From contig NZ_QGGG01000006.1 of the NCBI RefSeq assembly GCF_003148475.1, positions 124,001-188,000 of the forward strand: 64,000 nt of DNA. The letters run 5' to 3'. The DNA is from Pseudaminobacter salicylatoxidans. GTDB taxonomy: Bacteria > Pseudomonadota > Alphaproteobacteria > Rhizobiales > Rhizobiaceae. The first letter of the stretch is position 1; each line of letters begins with the position of its first letter. Below the pieces are notes generated by a model. The model made no database searches. It worked only from the letters and a program-made list of their open reading frames with translations, and had not been told where the DNA came from. The position numbers were made by a program, and so were the translations under genes. Shown here in pieces: positions 51,096-62,320 of the stretch.

Positions 51096-52670
51096 ATGAC
51101 TTCAGCAGGTGCCGCTTTCCGGCTTGTCAGGGCTGGATGGATTCTGACGCGTGAAGGCGTTGTCGCGGCTTTGCCGGGCGACGAGCTTTCAGGTTTTCCG
51201 AAATTTGGCTGGCGCATCGCCAGGTTGTTGACGCGCCGGCGCGCGCGGCACCGGCAGCGCTCGGAGCGGCTGGCCGGTGCAGTGGCGCGGCTCGGACCGT
51301 CCTATGTCAAGCTCGGCCAGTTCCTGGCCACGCGCCCGGATGTCGTGGGCAACGACATCGCCGTCGATCTGGCGCTGCTGCAGGACCGCATGCATACTTT
51401 TCCGCGTGAGCAGGCGGTCCATGGCATCGAAGGCTCGCTGGGTCGCTCTGTTGATGAGCTTTTTGTGGAACTCGATGCGCCGGTTGCGGCGGCTTCCATT
51501 GCGCAGGTCCATTCGGCGCAGGTCGCGCGCGATGCGGGTGCTGCCAAGGTTGCGGTCAAGGTGATCCGCCCCGGTGTGCGCAAGGCGTTCGCGCGCGACC
51601 TGGAGAGTTTTTTCCTCGCCGCCCGGTTGCAGGAACGCTGGATTCCATCCAGCCGTCGCCTCAAGCCGATTGAGGTGACGGAAACGCTCGCCCAGACCAC
51701 CAAGATCGAAATGGATCTGCGTCTTGAAGCGGCGGCGCTGTCGGAGATCGGCGAGAATACCCGCGACGATCCCGGCTTTCGCGTGCCGCATGTCGACTGG
51801 GAGCGCACCGGTCGCGACGTACTGACCATGGAGTGGGTCGACGGCATCAAGATGAGCGACGTCGAGGGCCTGCGTGCAGCCGGCCACGATCTGCCGAAGA
51901 TTGCCGCAAACCTCATCCAGTCCTTCCTGCGCCATACTTTGCGCGACGGCTTTTTCCACGCCGACATGCATCCGGGCAATCTGTTCGTGGAAGCCGACGG
52001 CACCATCGTGGCGGTCGATCTCGGTATTGCCGGACGACTCGGCAAGAAGGAACGGCGTTTTCTGGCCGAAATCCTCTACGGCTTCATCATGCGTGACTAT
52101 CGGCGTGTGGCCGAGGTGCATTTCGAGGCGGGCTACGTGCCGCACAAGCACAATGTCTCCGCCTTCGCCCAGGCGATCCGCGCCATCGGCGAGCCGATCC
52201 ATGGCCAGTCGGCCGAGACGATCTCCATGGCCAAGCTCCTGACGCTGCTGTTCGAGGTGACCGAACTGTTCGACATGCAGACGCGTCCCGAACTGATCCT
52301 GCTGCAGAAGACCATGGTGGTGGTGGAAGGTGTGGCCCGCACGCTCGATCCGGCCTTCAATATGTGGAAGACTTCCGAACCGGTGGTTGGGCACTGGATC
52401 GCCGCCAATCTGGGACCACGCGGCATGCTGGGCGATGCGCGCGAAGGCGTGCATGCGCTGATGTCGCTGGCCCGTCAGGCGCCGGAGATTGCCGCCCGTA
52501 CCGAGCGCCTTTCCCGCGAGATCGACGCCATGGCCGAACATGGCCTGCGTTTCGACGAAGCGACCGCCCGCGCCATCGGCAAGGCCGAGGCGCGGCACAC
52601 GCGCTCGGGTAGGGTGGCGCTGTGGGTGATCGCGCTGGCGCTGGTCTGGATCGGCTGGAAGCTGATGTAA
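51096..52670 (+). CDS. ubiB: UbiB-family protein kinase-like (2-octaprenylphenol pathway) factor
   Basis: UbiB is an atypical kinase-like ATPase needed for ubiquinone synthesis. The 524-residue protein has the invariant YVKLGQFLATRPDVVG (KxGQ), AASIAQVHSAQ (the A-rich loop), KVIRPGVRKAF, the catalytic HADMHPGNLFV and VDLGIAGRLG. A C-terminal hydrophobic helix (ALWVIALALVWIGWKL) anchors it to the membrane. The start is the ATG at 51096; a TTG at 51090 would add two residues. It lies between ubiE and coaBC. Confidence 0.94.
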   Translation: MTSAGAAFRLVRAGWILTREGVVAALPGDELSGFPKFGWRIARLLTRRRARHRQRSERLAGAVARLGPSYVKLGQFLATRPDVVGNDIAVDLALLQDRMHTFPREQAVHGIEGSLGRSVDELFVELDAPVAAASIAQVHSAQVARDAGAAKVAVKVIRPGVRKAFARDLESFFLAARLQERWIPSSRRLKPIEVTETLAQTTKIEMDLRLEAAALSEIGENTRDDPGFRVPHVDWERTGRDVLTMEWVDGIKMSDVEGLRAAGHDLPKIAANLIQSFLRHTLRDGFFHADMHPGNLFVEADGTIVAVDLGIAGRLGKKERRFLAEILYGFIMRDYRRVAEVHFEAGYVPHKHNVSAFAQAIRAIGEPIHGQSAETISMAKLLTLLFEVTELFDMQTRPELILLQKTMVVVEGVARTLDPAFNMWKTSEPVVGHWIAANLGPRGMLGDAREGVHALMSLARQAPEIAARTERLSREIDAMAEHGLRFDEATARAIGKAEARHTRSGRVALWVIALALVWIGWKLM

Positions 52671-52761
52671 ATGTCACGATGTTTGACAGAGTTGCTGTCG
52701 TTGAAGACTTATGGTGTGGGACTAACTTCAAAGTTAAAATCACTTTAAAGGTGAGAGCCTT

Positions 52762-52806
52762 ATGAACGCTGGTCTCTGGACAGGCATGAGGGTAGCCAGG
52801 GCATGA
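52762..52806 (+). CDS. Putative 14-residue leader peptide upstream of coaBC
   Basis: A short ORF (MNAGLWTGMRVARA) with AAGGTGAG 8 bases upstream. Its stop TGA at 52804-52806 overlaps the coaBC start codon as ATGA. coaBC itself has only a weak site (CCAGGGC) before its ATG. The arrangement suggests that translation of coaBC is coupled to the leader. It is too short for reliable coding signals, so I treat it as a hypothesis. Confidence 0.4.
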   Translation: MNAGLWTGMRVARA

Positions 52807-54020
52807 CATTTTCCGGCAAGCGCATTCTGCTTATCATCGGCGGCGGCATCGCGGCTTACAAGTCGCTCGACCTCATCCGCCGCTTGCGCGAGCGTGGGGC
52901 GCTGGTGCGGTGTGTCATGACCGGTGCCGCGCAGCAATTCGTCACGCCGCTCGCTGTCGGTGCGCTGAGCGCCGACCATGTTTTCACCGACCTCTTCGAC
53001 CGACAGGACGAGCAGGATGTCGGCCATATCCGCCTGTCGCGCGAGGCCGATATGATCGTCGTGGCGCCCGCCACCGCAGACCTGATGGCCAAGCTTGCCA
53101 ACGGCCTTGCCAACGATCTGGCCTCGGCCGTGCTGCTGGCCACCGACAAGCCGGTAGTGATGGCCCCGGCCATGAACCCGAAAATGTGGACGCACCCGGC
53201 CACGCGGCGCAACCATGCCACGCTTGAGAAGGACGGCGTCGCTTTCGTCGGTCCCAACAAGGGCGAGATGGCCGAGAGCGGAGAGGCGGGCGAGGGGCGC
53301 ATGGCTGAGCCTCTGGAGATCGTCGCGGCCATCGAAGCGCGGCTGGACACGCGGCCGAAGCCGCTGGCCGGCCGCAGGATCATCGTCACGTCCGGGCCCA
53401 CGCATGAGCCGATCGACCCGGTGCGCTACATCGCCAACCGCTCGTCGGGCAAGCAGGGCCATGCGATTGCGGCCGCGCTCGCCCGGCTGGGGGCGGATGT
53501 GCGGCTGGTTTCGGGTCCGGTCGGCATTCCCGATCCTGCCGGCATCGACACGATCCATGTCGAAAGCGCGCGCGAAATGCGCGATGCGGTGGAGGGCCTG
53601 CTGCCGGCAGATGCCGCCGTTTTCGTTGCGGCCGTTGCCGACTGGCGCACCGCCAACTCCGCGGATGAAAAAATCAAGAAAGTTCCAGGCGACGGGCCGC
53701 CGACGCTGCAGATGGTGGAAAACCCGGATATTCTCGCCACGATCGGCCACCACCGGAACCGACCCTATCTGGTTGTGGGTTTTGCCGCCGAAACGCAGAA
53801 CATTGTCGCCAACGCCGAAACCAAGCTGAAGAAGAAGGGCGTGGACTTTATCGTCGCCAATGATGTCTCTGCCGCTGGCGGCGCCATGGGCGGCGACCGC
53901 AATCGGGTGAAAATCGTCTCCAGGACCGGTGTGGAGGCATGGCCGGATATGAGTAAGGACGAGGTCGCCGCACGGCTGGCCGATGTAATCGCCGAACGCC
54001 TGAAGACCGTCGCGGTTTGA
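52803..54020 (+). CDS. coaBC: Bifunctional phosphopantothenoylcysteine decarboxylase/phosphopantothenate-cysteine ligase
   Basis: CoaBC makes 4'-phosphopantetheine for coenzyme A. The 405-residue protein has the FMN-dependent decarboxylase half (about 1-180): ILLIIGGGIAAYKSLDLIRRL, the histidine region DVGHIRLSREAD and PAMNPKMW. The ligase half (about 190-405) has IIVTSGPTHEPIDPVRYIANRSSG and FAAETQNIVANAETKLKKKG. The usual Cys of the flap motif (E. coli ACGDIGPGRM) reads ESGEAGEGRM here, so Ser replaces Cys. ubiE-ubiB-coaBC order is conserved, but dut, often next, is absent. Confidence 0.95.
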   Translation: MTFSGKRILLIIGGGIAAYKSLDLIRRLRERGALVRCVMTGAAQQFVTPLAVGALSADHVFTDLFDRQDEQDVGHIRLSREADMIVVAPATADLMAKLANGLANDLASAVLLATDKPVVMAPAMNPKMWTHPATRRNHATLEKDGVAFVGPNKGEMAESGEAGEGRMAEPLEIVAAIEARLDTRPKPLAGRRIIVTSGPTHEPIDPVRYIANRSSGKQGHAIAAALARLGADVRLVSGPVGIPDPAGIDTIHVESAREMRDAVEGLLPADAAVFVAAVADWRTANSADEKIKKVPGDGPPTLQMVENPDILATIGHHRNRPYLVVGFAAETQNIVANAETKLKKKGVDFIVANDVSAAGGAMGGDRNRVKIVSRTGVEAWPDMSKDEVAARLADVIAERLKTVAV

Positions 54021-54149
54021 ACGCGCCGTCGCACTTCCGCGCTGCGGGCGTTTCATGGCTGAACACTCATTGTTTATCGAATGCGGGCTTGGCCGCCTCG
54101 CGCGCGCATGCGACAGGAACATGCCAATCCATTCGGAGTGTTCCTTGAA

Positions 54150-54755
54150 ATGAAACTTTTCTACATGCCCGGCGCCTGCTCGCTGGCTCCGCATATCGTT
54201 GCCAATGAAGCCGGTTTGAATGTCGAACTGATCAAGGTCGACGGCAAGAGCAAGAAGACCGAAGCAGATCAGGATTTCCTCTCTACCAATCCCAACGGCT
54301 ATGTGCCGGCGCTCGTCCTGCCCGATGGCGAACTGATGACCGAGGCGTCGGTGCTGGTGCAGTATCTCGCCGACCAGAAGCCCGAGACCGGCCTGATGCC
54401 GAAGGCCGGCGAAATGGCGCGCTACCGCGTGCAGCAGTGGCTGGCTTTCGTTTCGACCGAGTTGCACAAGGCCTTCGGTCCGTTCTTCAGGCCCGACACG
54501 CCGGAGGCGACGAAGGAAGCGAACCGCGCCCATCTCAACAAGCGTCTCGCCTATGTAGACCAGAAGCTGGAAGGTCGCTCTTACCTCATGGGCGACGCCT
54601 TCAGCGCTGCCGATGCCTATCTGTGGACGGTGCTGGGCTGGGCACGCCATGTCGGCTTCGACCTGTCGCCCTTCGCCAATATTCAGCGCTTCATTGGCAC
54701 CGTAGCCGCACGCCCGGCGGTGCAGCAGGCGCTGCGTGAGGAAGGCCTGGCCTGA
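54150..54755 (+). CDS. Glutathione S-transferase (beta-class type)
   Basis: A 201-residue enzyme conjugating glutathione to electrophiles. The thioredoxin-like N-terminus is MKLFYMPGACSLAPHIVANEAG, with the beta-class cysteine in the GACS motif, the glutathione-binding NPNGYVPALVLPDGELMTEAS and the all-helical C-terminal domain from about residue 90. LEGRSYLMGDAFSAADAYL is the N-capping box. The ATG at 54150 is used. It is followed by the long bidirectional terminator shared with gyrB. Confidence 0.93.
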   Translation: MKLFYMPGACSLAPHIVANEAGLNVELIKVDGKSKKTEADQDFLSTNPNGYVPALVLPDGELMTEASVLVQYLADQKPETGLMPKAGEMARYRVQQWLAFVSTELHKAFGPFFRPDTPEATKEANRAHLNKRLAYVDQKLEGRSYLMGDAFSAADAYLWTVLGWARHVGFDLSPFANIQRFIGTVAARPAVQQALREEGLA

Positions 54756-54856
54756 TCCTTTGCGGGGCGTGCGACTTCGCCCATCCCCTGACGGGGAGGT
54801 GGTCGCAAGGTTGCCGGATGAGCGGTAAGCGTCGCAGCTTTCTACTTGTGAAAATA

Positions 54857-54894
54857 GAAACGGCCCGGAAATCGTCCGATTTCCGGGCCGTTTC
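54857..54894. terminator. Bidirectional terminator between gst and gyrB
   Basis: A perfect 18-bp stem (54857-54874 with 54877-54894) closed by only two loop bases, so probably a 14-16 bp stem with a 6-base loop in practice. On the minus strand it is followed by a T-rich tract (TTTCTATTTTC), and it lies 25 bases past the gyrB stop. Confidence 0.8.
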
Positions 54895-54919
54895 GTCCTC
54901 TCCTGTACTCAAACGAGCA

Positions 54920-57436
<2,517 letters not shown>

Positions 57437-57446
57437 TCATCTTCCA

Positions 57447-57475
57447 GATATAGGCGCTCCGGGCTGTTTTTCCAA
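57447..57475 (-). promoter_or_regulatory. Candidate gyrB promoter
   Basis: On the minus strand TTGGAA (57475-57470) and TATATC (57452-57447) are 17 bases apart, about 75 bases before the gyrB start. A second CTTGGAAAAC lies just upstream. Confidence 0.55.
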
Positions 57476-57630
57476 GTTTTCCAAGGATTTTGCGGGGGAA
57501 ATCAGGCAATTTCCGGGGCGGCGTTTTCAGTTCACGCAGCCGGTGAAACCGGCTTGACACCGCGCAGCAGCTTGCCCCTTGCCGCTGCGACCGCTGCCAG
57601 CACGTCGGCGTGAGACGGATCAGCGGATCG

Positions 57631-57656
57631 CTATGCCGGCTCTCGCGCCGGCATAG
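57631..57656. repeat. Perfect hairpin in the gyrB upstream gap
   Basis: CTATGCCGGC (57631-57640) pairs perfectly with GCCGGCATAG (57647-57656) with a 6-base loop and no T-run. Neither the strand nor the function can be assigned. Confidence 0.5.
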
Positions 57657-57921
57657 CCACAATTGCGCGGGCGCGAGGGCAGCGTCGAAGCAGGTTGAAA
57701 GGGTGACCTTGCCGTCTGGATAAAGGGAAATCGGGCAATGTTCGTTTCGCTTTCGGCGTGGCGAAATCATGCAGCAAGGCGCCGCGACGTGTCGGGCAGG
57801 CGCAACGGCATCGCGCGGCTGGCCAGATCGACTGGCAGCCATGGTCGGGTTTCAGCGATCCGCCCTGCCTGTTGCGGCGGGGCGGATTTCCGAACTGGTT
57901 TTATCTGGAAATGCCTGCTGG

Positions 57922-58509
57922 TCAGGCGGCGGCAGCGGACTGCTTGGCAGGGCGAAGCGCCTTCAGCGCACCGGTCCAGCGTTCGAGTTCGTCCAGCATG
58001 GTCCTGGCGCCGGCGGTGATGAGATCGTTCGGCTTGAAAGCACCGTCGGCCAGGAACTGCGGATAGTTCGGCACCGGCACGCCTTCCGGGATCGGCACCA
58101 CCTTCAGCGTGTTGAGCAACGTCTTGGCCGATTCGACGGCGCGCAGGCCACCCGAAACGCCGCCGTAGCTCAGGAAGCCGGCGGGCTTGTAGTGCCATTC
58201 GTTGACGAGATAGGTGATGGCGTTCACCAGCGGCGCCGGGATGAAATAGTTGTATTCCGGCGTTACGAACACGAAGGCGTCGCCCTCCTCGATGGTCTGA
58301 GACCAGCGCTTGGTATGTTCGTTCTCATACTGCTTGAGGCGCGGATGCTTCGGCTCATCGAACAGCGGCAGGTCGAAATCGGCAATGTCCACCAGGACAG
58401 GCTCGAACGCGCCGTGCTCGCGCGCGAAATCGGCAAACCACTTGGCGAAGAGGGGGCCGACGCGGCCCGGACGGGTGCTGCCGACGATGATGTGGAGTTT
58501 AGGCTTCAA
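57922..58509 (-). CDS. NADPH-dependent FMN reductase family protein
   Basis: A 195-residue flavodoxin-like reductase. The FMN phosphate loop is IIVGSTRPGRVGPLFAKWF, then FVFVTPEYNYFIPAPLVNAI and GFLSYGGVSGGLRAVE, all diagnostic of the NADPH-dependent FMN reductase/quinone reductase family. It could act as a quinone or azo reductase. The start at 58509 is used. It is divergent from the P450 gene (198-base gap) but there is no evidence that it is the P450 electron donor. Confidence 0.9.
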   Translation of the reverse strand: MKPKLHIIVGSTRPGRVGPLFAKWFADFAREHGAFEPVLVDIADFDLPLFDEPKHPRLKQYENEHTKRWSQTIEEGDAFVFVTPEYNYFIPAPLVNAITYLVNEWHYKPAGFLSYGGVSGGLRAVESAKTLLNTLKVVPIPEGVPVPNYPQFLADGAFKPNDLITAGARTMLDELERWTGALKALRPAKQSAAAA

Positions 58510-58707
58510 TGTCGTATTCCCTATAAAATGCGGTCACCAAAGGTAACTGACCGGGAAATGGGCCATATCGCCTCGAAGCGCAAGGAAGCACGTTCGGGTA
58601 ATCCTGAAAAATTGCGGGTGACGCTGCGTTCAGCGATCGCGAACGGTGCCGGCTGAAAGTGGACGTTGTCTGTTCGGCCGCTTACATAGGCAGGCACGGA
58701 GGACACG

Positions 58708-60078
58708 ATGGATACCGCGCCCGCCCCTTTCATCCCGCCCGCGCCGAAGCCGCGCAGCACACCGCCTTCCACGTTGCAGATGATCCGCATCGTCTACCGC
58801 AATCCGCTCGAATTGTGGGGCGAGCCCTCCTACAACGAGCCATGGATTTCGGTGTCGGGCATCGGAGGGCCACTGGTGATCGCCAACGATCCCGGCCTGA
58901 TCCGCCATGTGCTGGTGGACAATGCGAAGAACTACAAGATGGCTACGGTACGCCAGAAAATCCTTCGTCCGATCCTGCGCGACGGGCTTCTGACGGCGGA
59001 AGGCGAAGTCTGGAAGCGTTCGCGCAAGGCCATGGCGCCGGTGTTCACGCCGCGCCACATTTTCGGCTTTGCGCAGCCGATGCTCAAGCGCACGCTGGCT
59101 TTCGCGGAGCGCTATGAGGGCGAGACCGGGACGGTCGACATCGCCCATGACATGACCATGCTGACCTATGACATTCTCGCCGAGACGCTGTTTTCCGGCG
59201 AGATCGCGGGCGAGCCGGGCAGTTTCGCGCGCCAGATCGACCATCTGTTCGAGACGATGGGCCGCGTTGATCCGCTCGACCTGTTGCGCGCGCCCGACTG
59301 GCTGCCGCGCATTACCCGCATTCGCGGCCGCAAGACCATGGCCTATTTCCGCAGAATCGTGGCCGACACCATGGCCATGCGCAGCGCGCGGCTGGCGCGC
59401 GAGCCCGAGGCGGTCCCGGAGGACTTCCTGACCCTGCTGTTGCGCGCCGAGGGGCCGAACGGCCTGACGCGCGACGAGATCGAGGACAACATCATCACCT
59501 TTATCGGCGCTGGGCATGAGACGACGGCAAGGGCACTGGGCTGGACGCTCTATTGCCTGTCCGAAGCGCCGTGGGAGCGCGCGCCGATAGAGGCCGAGAT
59601 CGACGCGGTGCTGGCGCGTGAGCCCGACCCGACGAAGTGGCTCGACGCCATGCCATTGACCCGCGCCGCCTTCGAGGAGGCGCTGCGGCTTTATCCGCCC
59701 GCACCGTCGATCAACCGCGAGCCTGTCGAGACCGACCGCTACAAGGATCTGGAAATCCGGAAAGGTTCGCAGGTTCTGGTCATGCCGTGGACGGTGCACC
59801 GTCACCGCAAGCATTGGGAGCAGCCGGATGCGTTCATGCCGTCGCGCTTCCATCCGGGCAATCGCGAGAAGATCGACCGCTACCAGTATCTGCCGTTCGG
59901 CGCCGGCCCGCGCGTCTGCATCGGCGCTAGCTTTGCCATGCAGGAGGCGATCATCGCGCTCGCCATCCTGCTTTCGCGCTTCCGCTTCGAAACCGTTGCC
60001 GAGACCAGGCCGTGGCCAGTGCAGAAGCTGACCACCCAGCCGCAAGGCGGCCTGCCGATGCAGGTGACGCGGCGGTGA
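58708..60078 (+). CDS. Cytochrome P450
   Basis: A 456-residue bacterial cytochrome P450. The I-helix oxygen-activation motif is TFIGAGHETTARAL, the K-helix ExxR in FEEALRLYPPAPS, and the heme-binding loop FGAGPRVCIGASFAM with the proximal Cys. It is soluble, with no membrane anchor, and begins with a proline-rich segment (APAPFIPPAPKPRSTPP). The start at 58708 has GGAGGACAC upstream. No ferredoxin or ferredoxin reductase gene is adjacent. Substrate unknown. The family resembles fatty-acid or terpene hydroxylases of rhizobia. Confidence 0.93.
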   Translation: MDTAPAPFIPPAPKPRSTPPSTLQMIRIVYRNPLELWGEPSYNEPWISVSGIGGPLVIANDPGLIRHVLVDNAKNYKMATVRQKILRPILRDGLLTAEGEVWKRSRKAMAPVFTPRHIFGFAQPMLKRTLAFAERYEGETGTVDIAHDMTMLTYDILAETLFSGEIAGEPGSFARQIDHLFETMGRVDPLDLLRAPDWLPRITRIRGRKTMAYFRRIVADTMAMRSARLAREPEAVPEDFLTLLLRAEGPNGLTRDEIEDNIITFIGAGHETTARALGWTLYCLSEAPWERAPIEAEIDAVLAREPDPTKWLDAMPLTRAAFEEALRLYPPAPSINREPVETDRYKDLEIRKGSQVLVMPWTVHRHRKHWEQPDAFMPSRFHPGNREKIDRYQYLPFGAGPRVCIGASFAMQEAIIALAILLSRFRFETVAETRPWPVQKLTTQPQGGLPMQVTRR

Positions 60079-60142
60079 GGATACCGCCGACGCCCTCCAT
60101 CGCCGCCTGAAAGTCCGCGTGCCTGAAAGCGTTCTCCGCCGC

Positions 60143-60373
60143 TCAGGCCCGCGGAAAAGGCTCGACCGTGCCCTTGAGCTTGATGGTGATCGGCTGGCCG
60201 AAGCGGTCCTTGGACTTGCCGGCGGGTACGCGGATCCAGCCTTCGCTGACACAATATTCGCTGACATCCTCGCGCTCGCGCCCGTTGAACAGGATGCCGA
60301 CGCCGCGTTCCAGCACGTCGCCGTCGAAATAGGGACTGCGCGGGTCGATGCTCAGCCGGTCGGGAAGGGGCAT
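60143..60373 (-). CDS. DUF3297 family protein
   Basis: A 76-residue protein of the DUF3297 family, with DRLSIDPRSPYFDGDVLERGVGI at the start and the basic VPAGKSKDRFGQPITIKLKGTVEPF ending. It is found in alphaproteobacteria and other proteobacteria without assigned function. The sequence has no membrane segment or signal peptide. The start is the ATG at 60373. It is followed in the window by the convergent P450 gene end (60078). Confidence 0.88.
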   Translation of the reverse strand: MPLPDRLSIDPRSPYFDGDVLERGVGILFNGREREDVSEYCVSEGWIRVPAGKSKDRFGQPITIKLKGTVEPFPRA

Positions 60374-60478
60374 TGCTTTCTCCAGTAATTCTTGGTGCCC
60401 ATGCAGAACGCGATTGCCCGCGTCGCAGGCTTTGCGAGGCCTGTTAAGGGCATCGGCCGTCAGCGTAAAGCCCCGCGC

Positions 60479-60850
60479 TCAGTTGCGCCCGTAAAACACA
60501 TTCTCCACATGCACCGGCCAGCGGCGCGGCATCACCGCCACCATGTCGAAGCGCACGGAAAGCTGCCCATAGTCAGGCTGGCGGGAGAGCCACAAATCGG
60601 CCGCACCCTCGATGCGACGCTCCGAACTGCAGGCCACCGCCTGCATGGCCGCCACAAGGGTCGGCCGTGCCTTTACCTCGACAATCAGCACGAGGTCGCC
60701 GCGCCGGGCGATGAGGTCGATTTCGCCGAGTTTTGTGCGGTAGCGCCGTGCGACGATGCGGTAGCCTTTCAGCATAAGCGCGAGTGCCGCAAGCCATTCA
60801 CCACGGTGTCCGCGCCTGTAGGCCTTGCGTCGCGCCAGCGTATCAGTCAC
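60479..60850 (-). CDS. yraN: YraN-family (UPF0102) putative nuclease-fold protein
   Basis: A 123-residue protein of the UPF0102/YraN family. The core [21 protein letters not shown] carries the D-x(n)-E-x-K pattern of PD-(D/E)XK nucleases (predicted Holliday-junction resolvase fold). The N-terminal [29 protein letters not shown] is also typical. Biochemical activity is unproven. The start overlaps the end of rsmI by 8 bases, and the rsmI-yraN pair is conserved in many proteobacteria. Confidence 0.93.
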   Translation of the reverse strand: MTDTLARRKAYRRGHRGEWLAALALMLKGYRIVARRYRTKLGEIDLIARRGDLVLIVEVKARPTLVAAMQAVACSSERRIEGAADLWLSRQPDYGQLSVRFDMVAVMPRRWPVHVENVFYGRN

Positions 60851-61712
60851 CGCTACCTTCCCTCAGTTCAAGCAGGCGGCGGTAGAGAGCCTGCTTCTGC
60901 CCGCCGGTCATGCGCGCGGCTTCGGCAGCTGCCTTGGAGGCCGGCATTTCGGCGGCCAGCGAAAGCAGCAGGCGGTCCACATCCTCGGCTTCGGCGGCTT
61001 GTTCGAGCGGCGGGCCGACGCAGATAACGATCTCGCCCTTGGGCGTCGGCGCTTCGGCATAATGGGCAGCGAGCGCGGCAAGCGTGCCGGTGCGCACCTC
61101 CTCGAACGTCTTGGTGAGTTCGCGGCCGATTGCCGCCCGGCGGTCGCCATAGACGTCTGTCATGGCGGCAAGCGTGTCGGCCAGCCGGCGCGGCGATTCG
61201 AAGAAGATCAGCGTGGCCGGCGCGGCGGAAAGCTCGGAAAGACGGGTGCGGCGCTGGCCGTCCTTCACCGGCAGAAAGCCGGCAAACATGAAGGTGTCCG
61301 AAGGCAGGCCCGAAGCGGTCAGCGCCGCCAGCACGGCCGAAGGGCCGGGGATCGGCACCACGCGGATGCCATGCTCTTGCGCCTGCTCCACCAGGCGATA
61401 GCCGGGGTCGGAAACCAGCGGCGTACCGGCATCCGAGACGAGCGCTACGCTGCGGCCGCTTTCCAGCGCTTCGATCAGGCGCGGGCCGGCCTCGGCGGCA
61501 TTGTGCTCATGATAGGGCGTCGGGCGCTGGCGGATGCCATAGCGGTCGAGCAGCACGCGGGTGACGCGGGTGTCCTCGCAGGCCAGCACATCCGCGCCGG
61601 CCAGCGTTTCCAGCGCGCGCAGCGTGATGTCGCCGAGATTGCCGATGGGGGTGGCGACGAGATAAAGCGCCACTTCCAGCGGCCGGGCGGCGATTTCCGT
61701 CTGTCCGATCAT
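60843..61712 (-). CDS. rsmI: 16S rRNA (cytidine-1402-2'-O)-methyltransferase
   Basis: RsmI methylates C1402 in the decoding centre. The 289-residue protein is a tetrapyrrole-methylase-fold SAM enzyme: [52 protein letters not shown] and [19 protein letters not shown]. The C-terminal extension with [19 protein letters not shown] is the family tail. The start is the ATG at 61712. It overlaps yraN by 8 bases. Confidence 0.95.
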   Translation of the reverse strand: MIGQTEIAARPLEVALYLVATPIGNLGDITLRALETLAGADVLACEDTRVTRVLLDRYGIRQRPTPYHEHNAAEAGPRLIEALESGRSVALVSDAGTPLVSDPGYRLVEQAQEHGIRVVPIPGPSAVLAALTASGLPSDTFMFAGFLPVKDGQRRTRLSELSAAPATLIFFESPRRLADTLAAMTDVYGDRRAAIGRELTKTFEEVRTGTLAALAAHYAEAPTPKGEIVICVGPPLEQAAEAEDVDRLLLSLAAEMPASKAAAEAARMTGGQKQALYRRLLELREGSGD

Positions 61713-61776
61713 GAAACTCTTTTTGCCGCTGTCCGTGGTCACTTCGGTCTCCCGATGGCTTTGTTTGCTGTTGGCG

Positions 61777-62211
61777 TCAGGCGCGGTAGGCGACCAGAAC
61801 GGCACCGGCGGCGATCAGCGCGATGCCAAGCCAGTTCGCTCCGCTCAGCCGCTCACCAAGAAAAACGACACCGAACACCGCGACCAGAACCACGCTCAGC
61901 TTGTCGATCGGCGCCACTTGCGCTGCGTTGCCCAGCTTCAGCGCGCGGAAATAGCACAGCCACGACGCACCCGTCGCCACTCCGGACAGGATAAGGAATG
62001 TGTAGGTTTTGGAGGAAATGGAGCCCAGCGTCTGTGCCTGACCGGTGGCCATCACGATGCCCGCGATCACCAGCAGGATGACCACGGTGCGGATGAGGGT
62101 GGCGAAATCGGAATTGACGTTCTCCACGCCCACCTTGGCGAAAATGGCGGTCAGCGCCGCGAATGCCGCCGACAGCACCGCCCAGAACTGCCAGGATGTG
62201 AAAAGGGTCAT
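61777..62211 (-). CDS. Half-length EamA/DMT-family transporter
   Basis: A 144-residue membrane protein consisting of a single EamA unit, with about five helices (TSWQFWAVLSAAFAALTAIF first, then VVILLVIAGIVMAT, TFLILSGVATGASWLCYFRAL, SVVLVAVFGVVFLGE and LGIALIAAGAVLVAY). Usual EamA transporters carry two such units, so this would work as a dimer. Family blocks LKLGNAAQVAPIDKLSVV and ERLSGANWLGIALI are intact. The ATG at 62211 is used. It lies between hemW and rsmI, same strand. The substrate is unknown. Confidence 0.86.
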   Translation of the reverse strand: MTLFTSWQFWAVLSAAFAALTAIFAKVGVENVNSDFATLIRTVVILLVIAGIVMATGQAQTLGSISSKTYTFLILSGVATGASWLCYFRALKLGNAAQVAPIDKLSVVLVAVFGVVFLGERLSGANWLGIALIAAGAVLVAYRA

Positions 62212-62320
62212 GGGCTGGCTTCTCTCCGCTGCGACGTTCACTGCGGCTGTAGCATTTTGGGGAGGGGAGGGAAATCGCGGACAGGACGAAGGCGTCAGTA
62301 AGGGCGCAAACCCCAACTAT

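Noticed and set aside
57738-58656. Overlapping plus-strand frames opposite the FMN reductase
   Set aside because: Antisense shadows; the reductase carries clear FMN-binding motifs on the minus strand.
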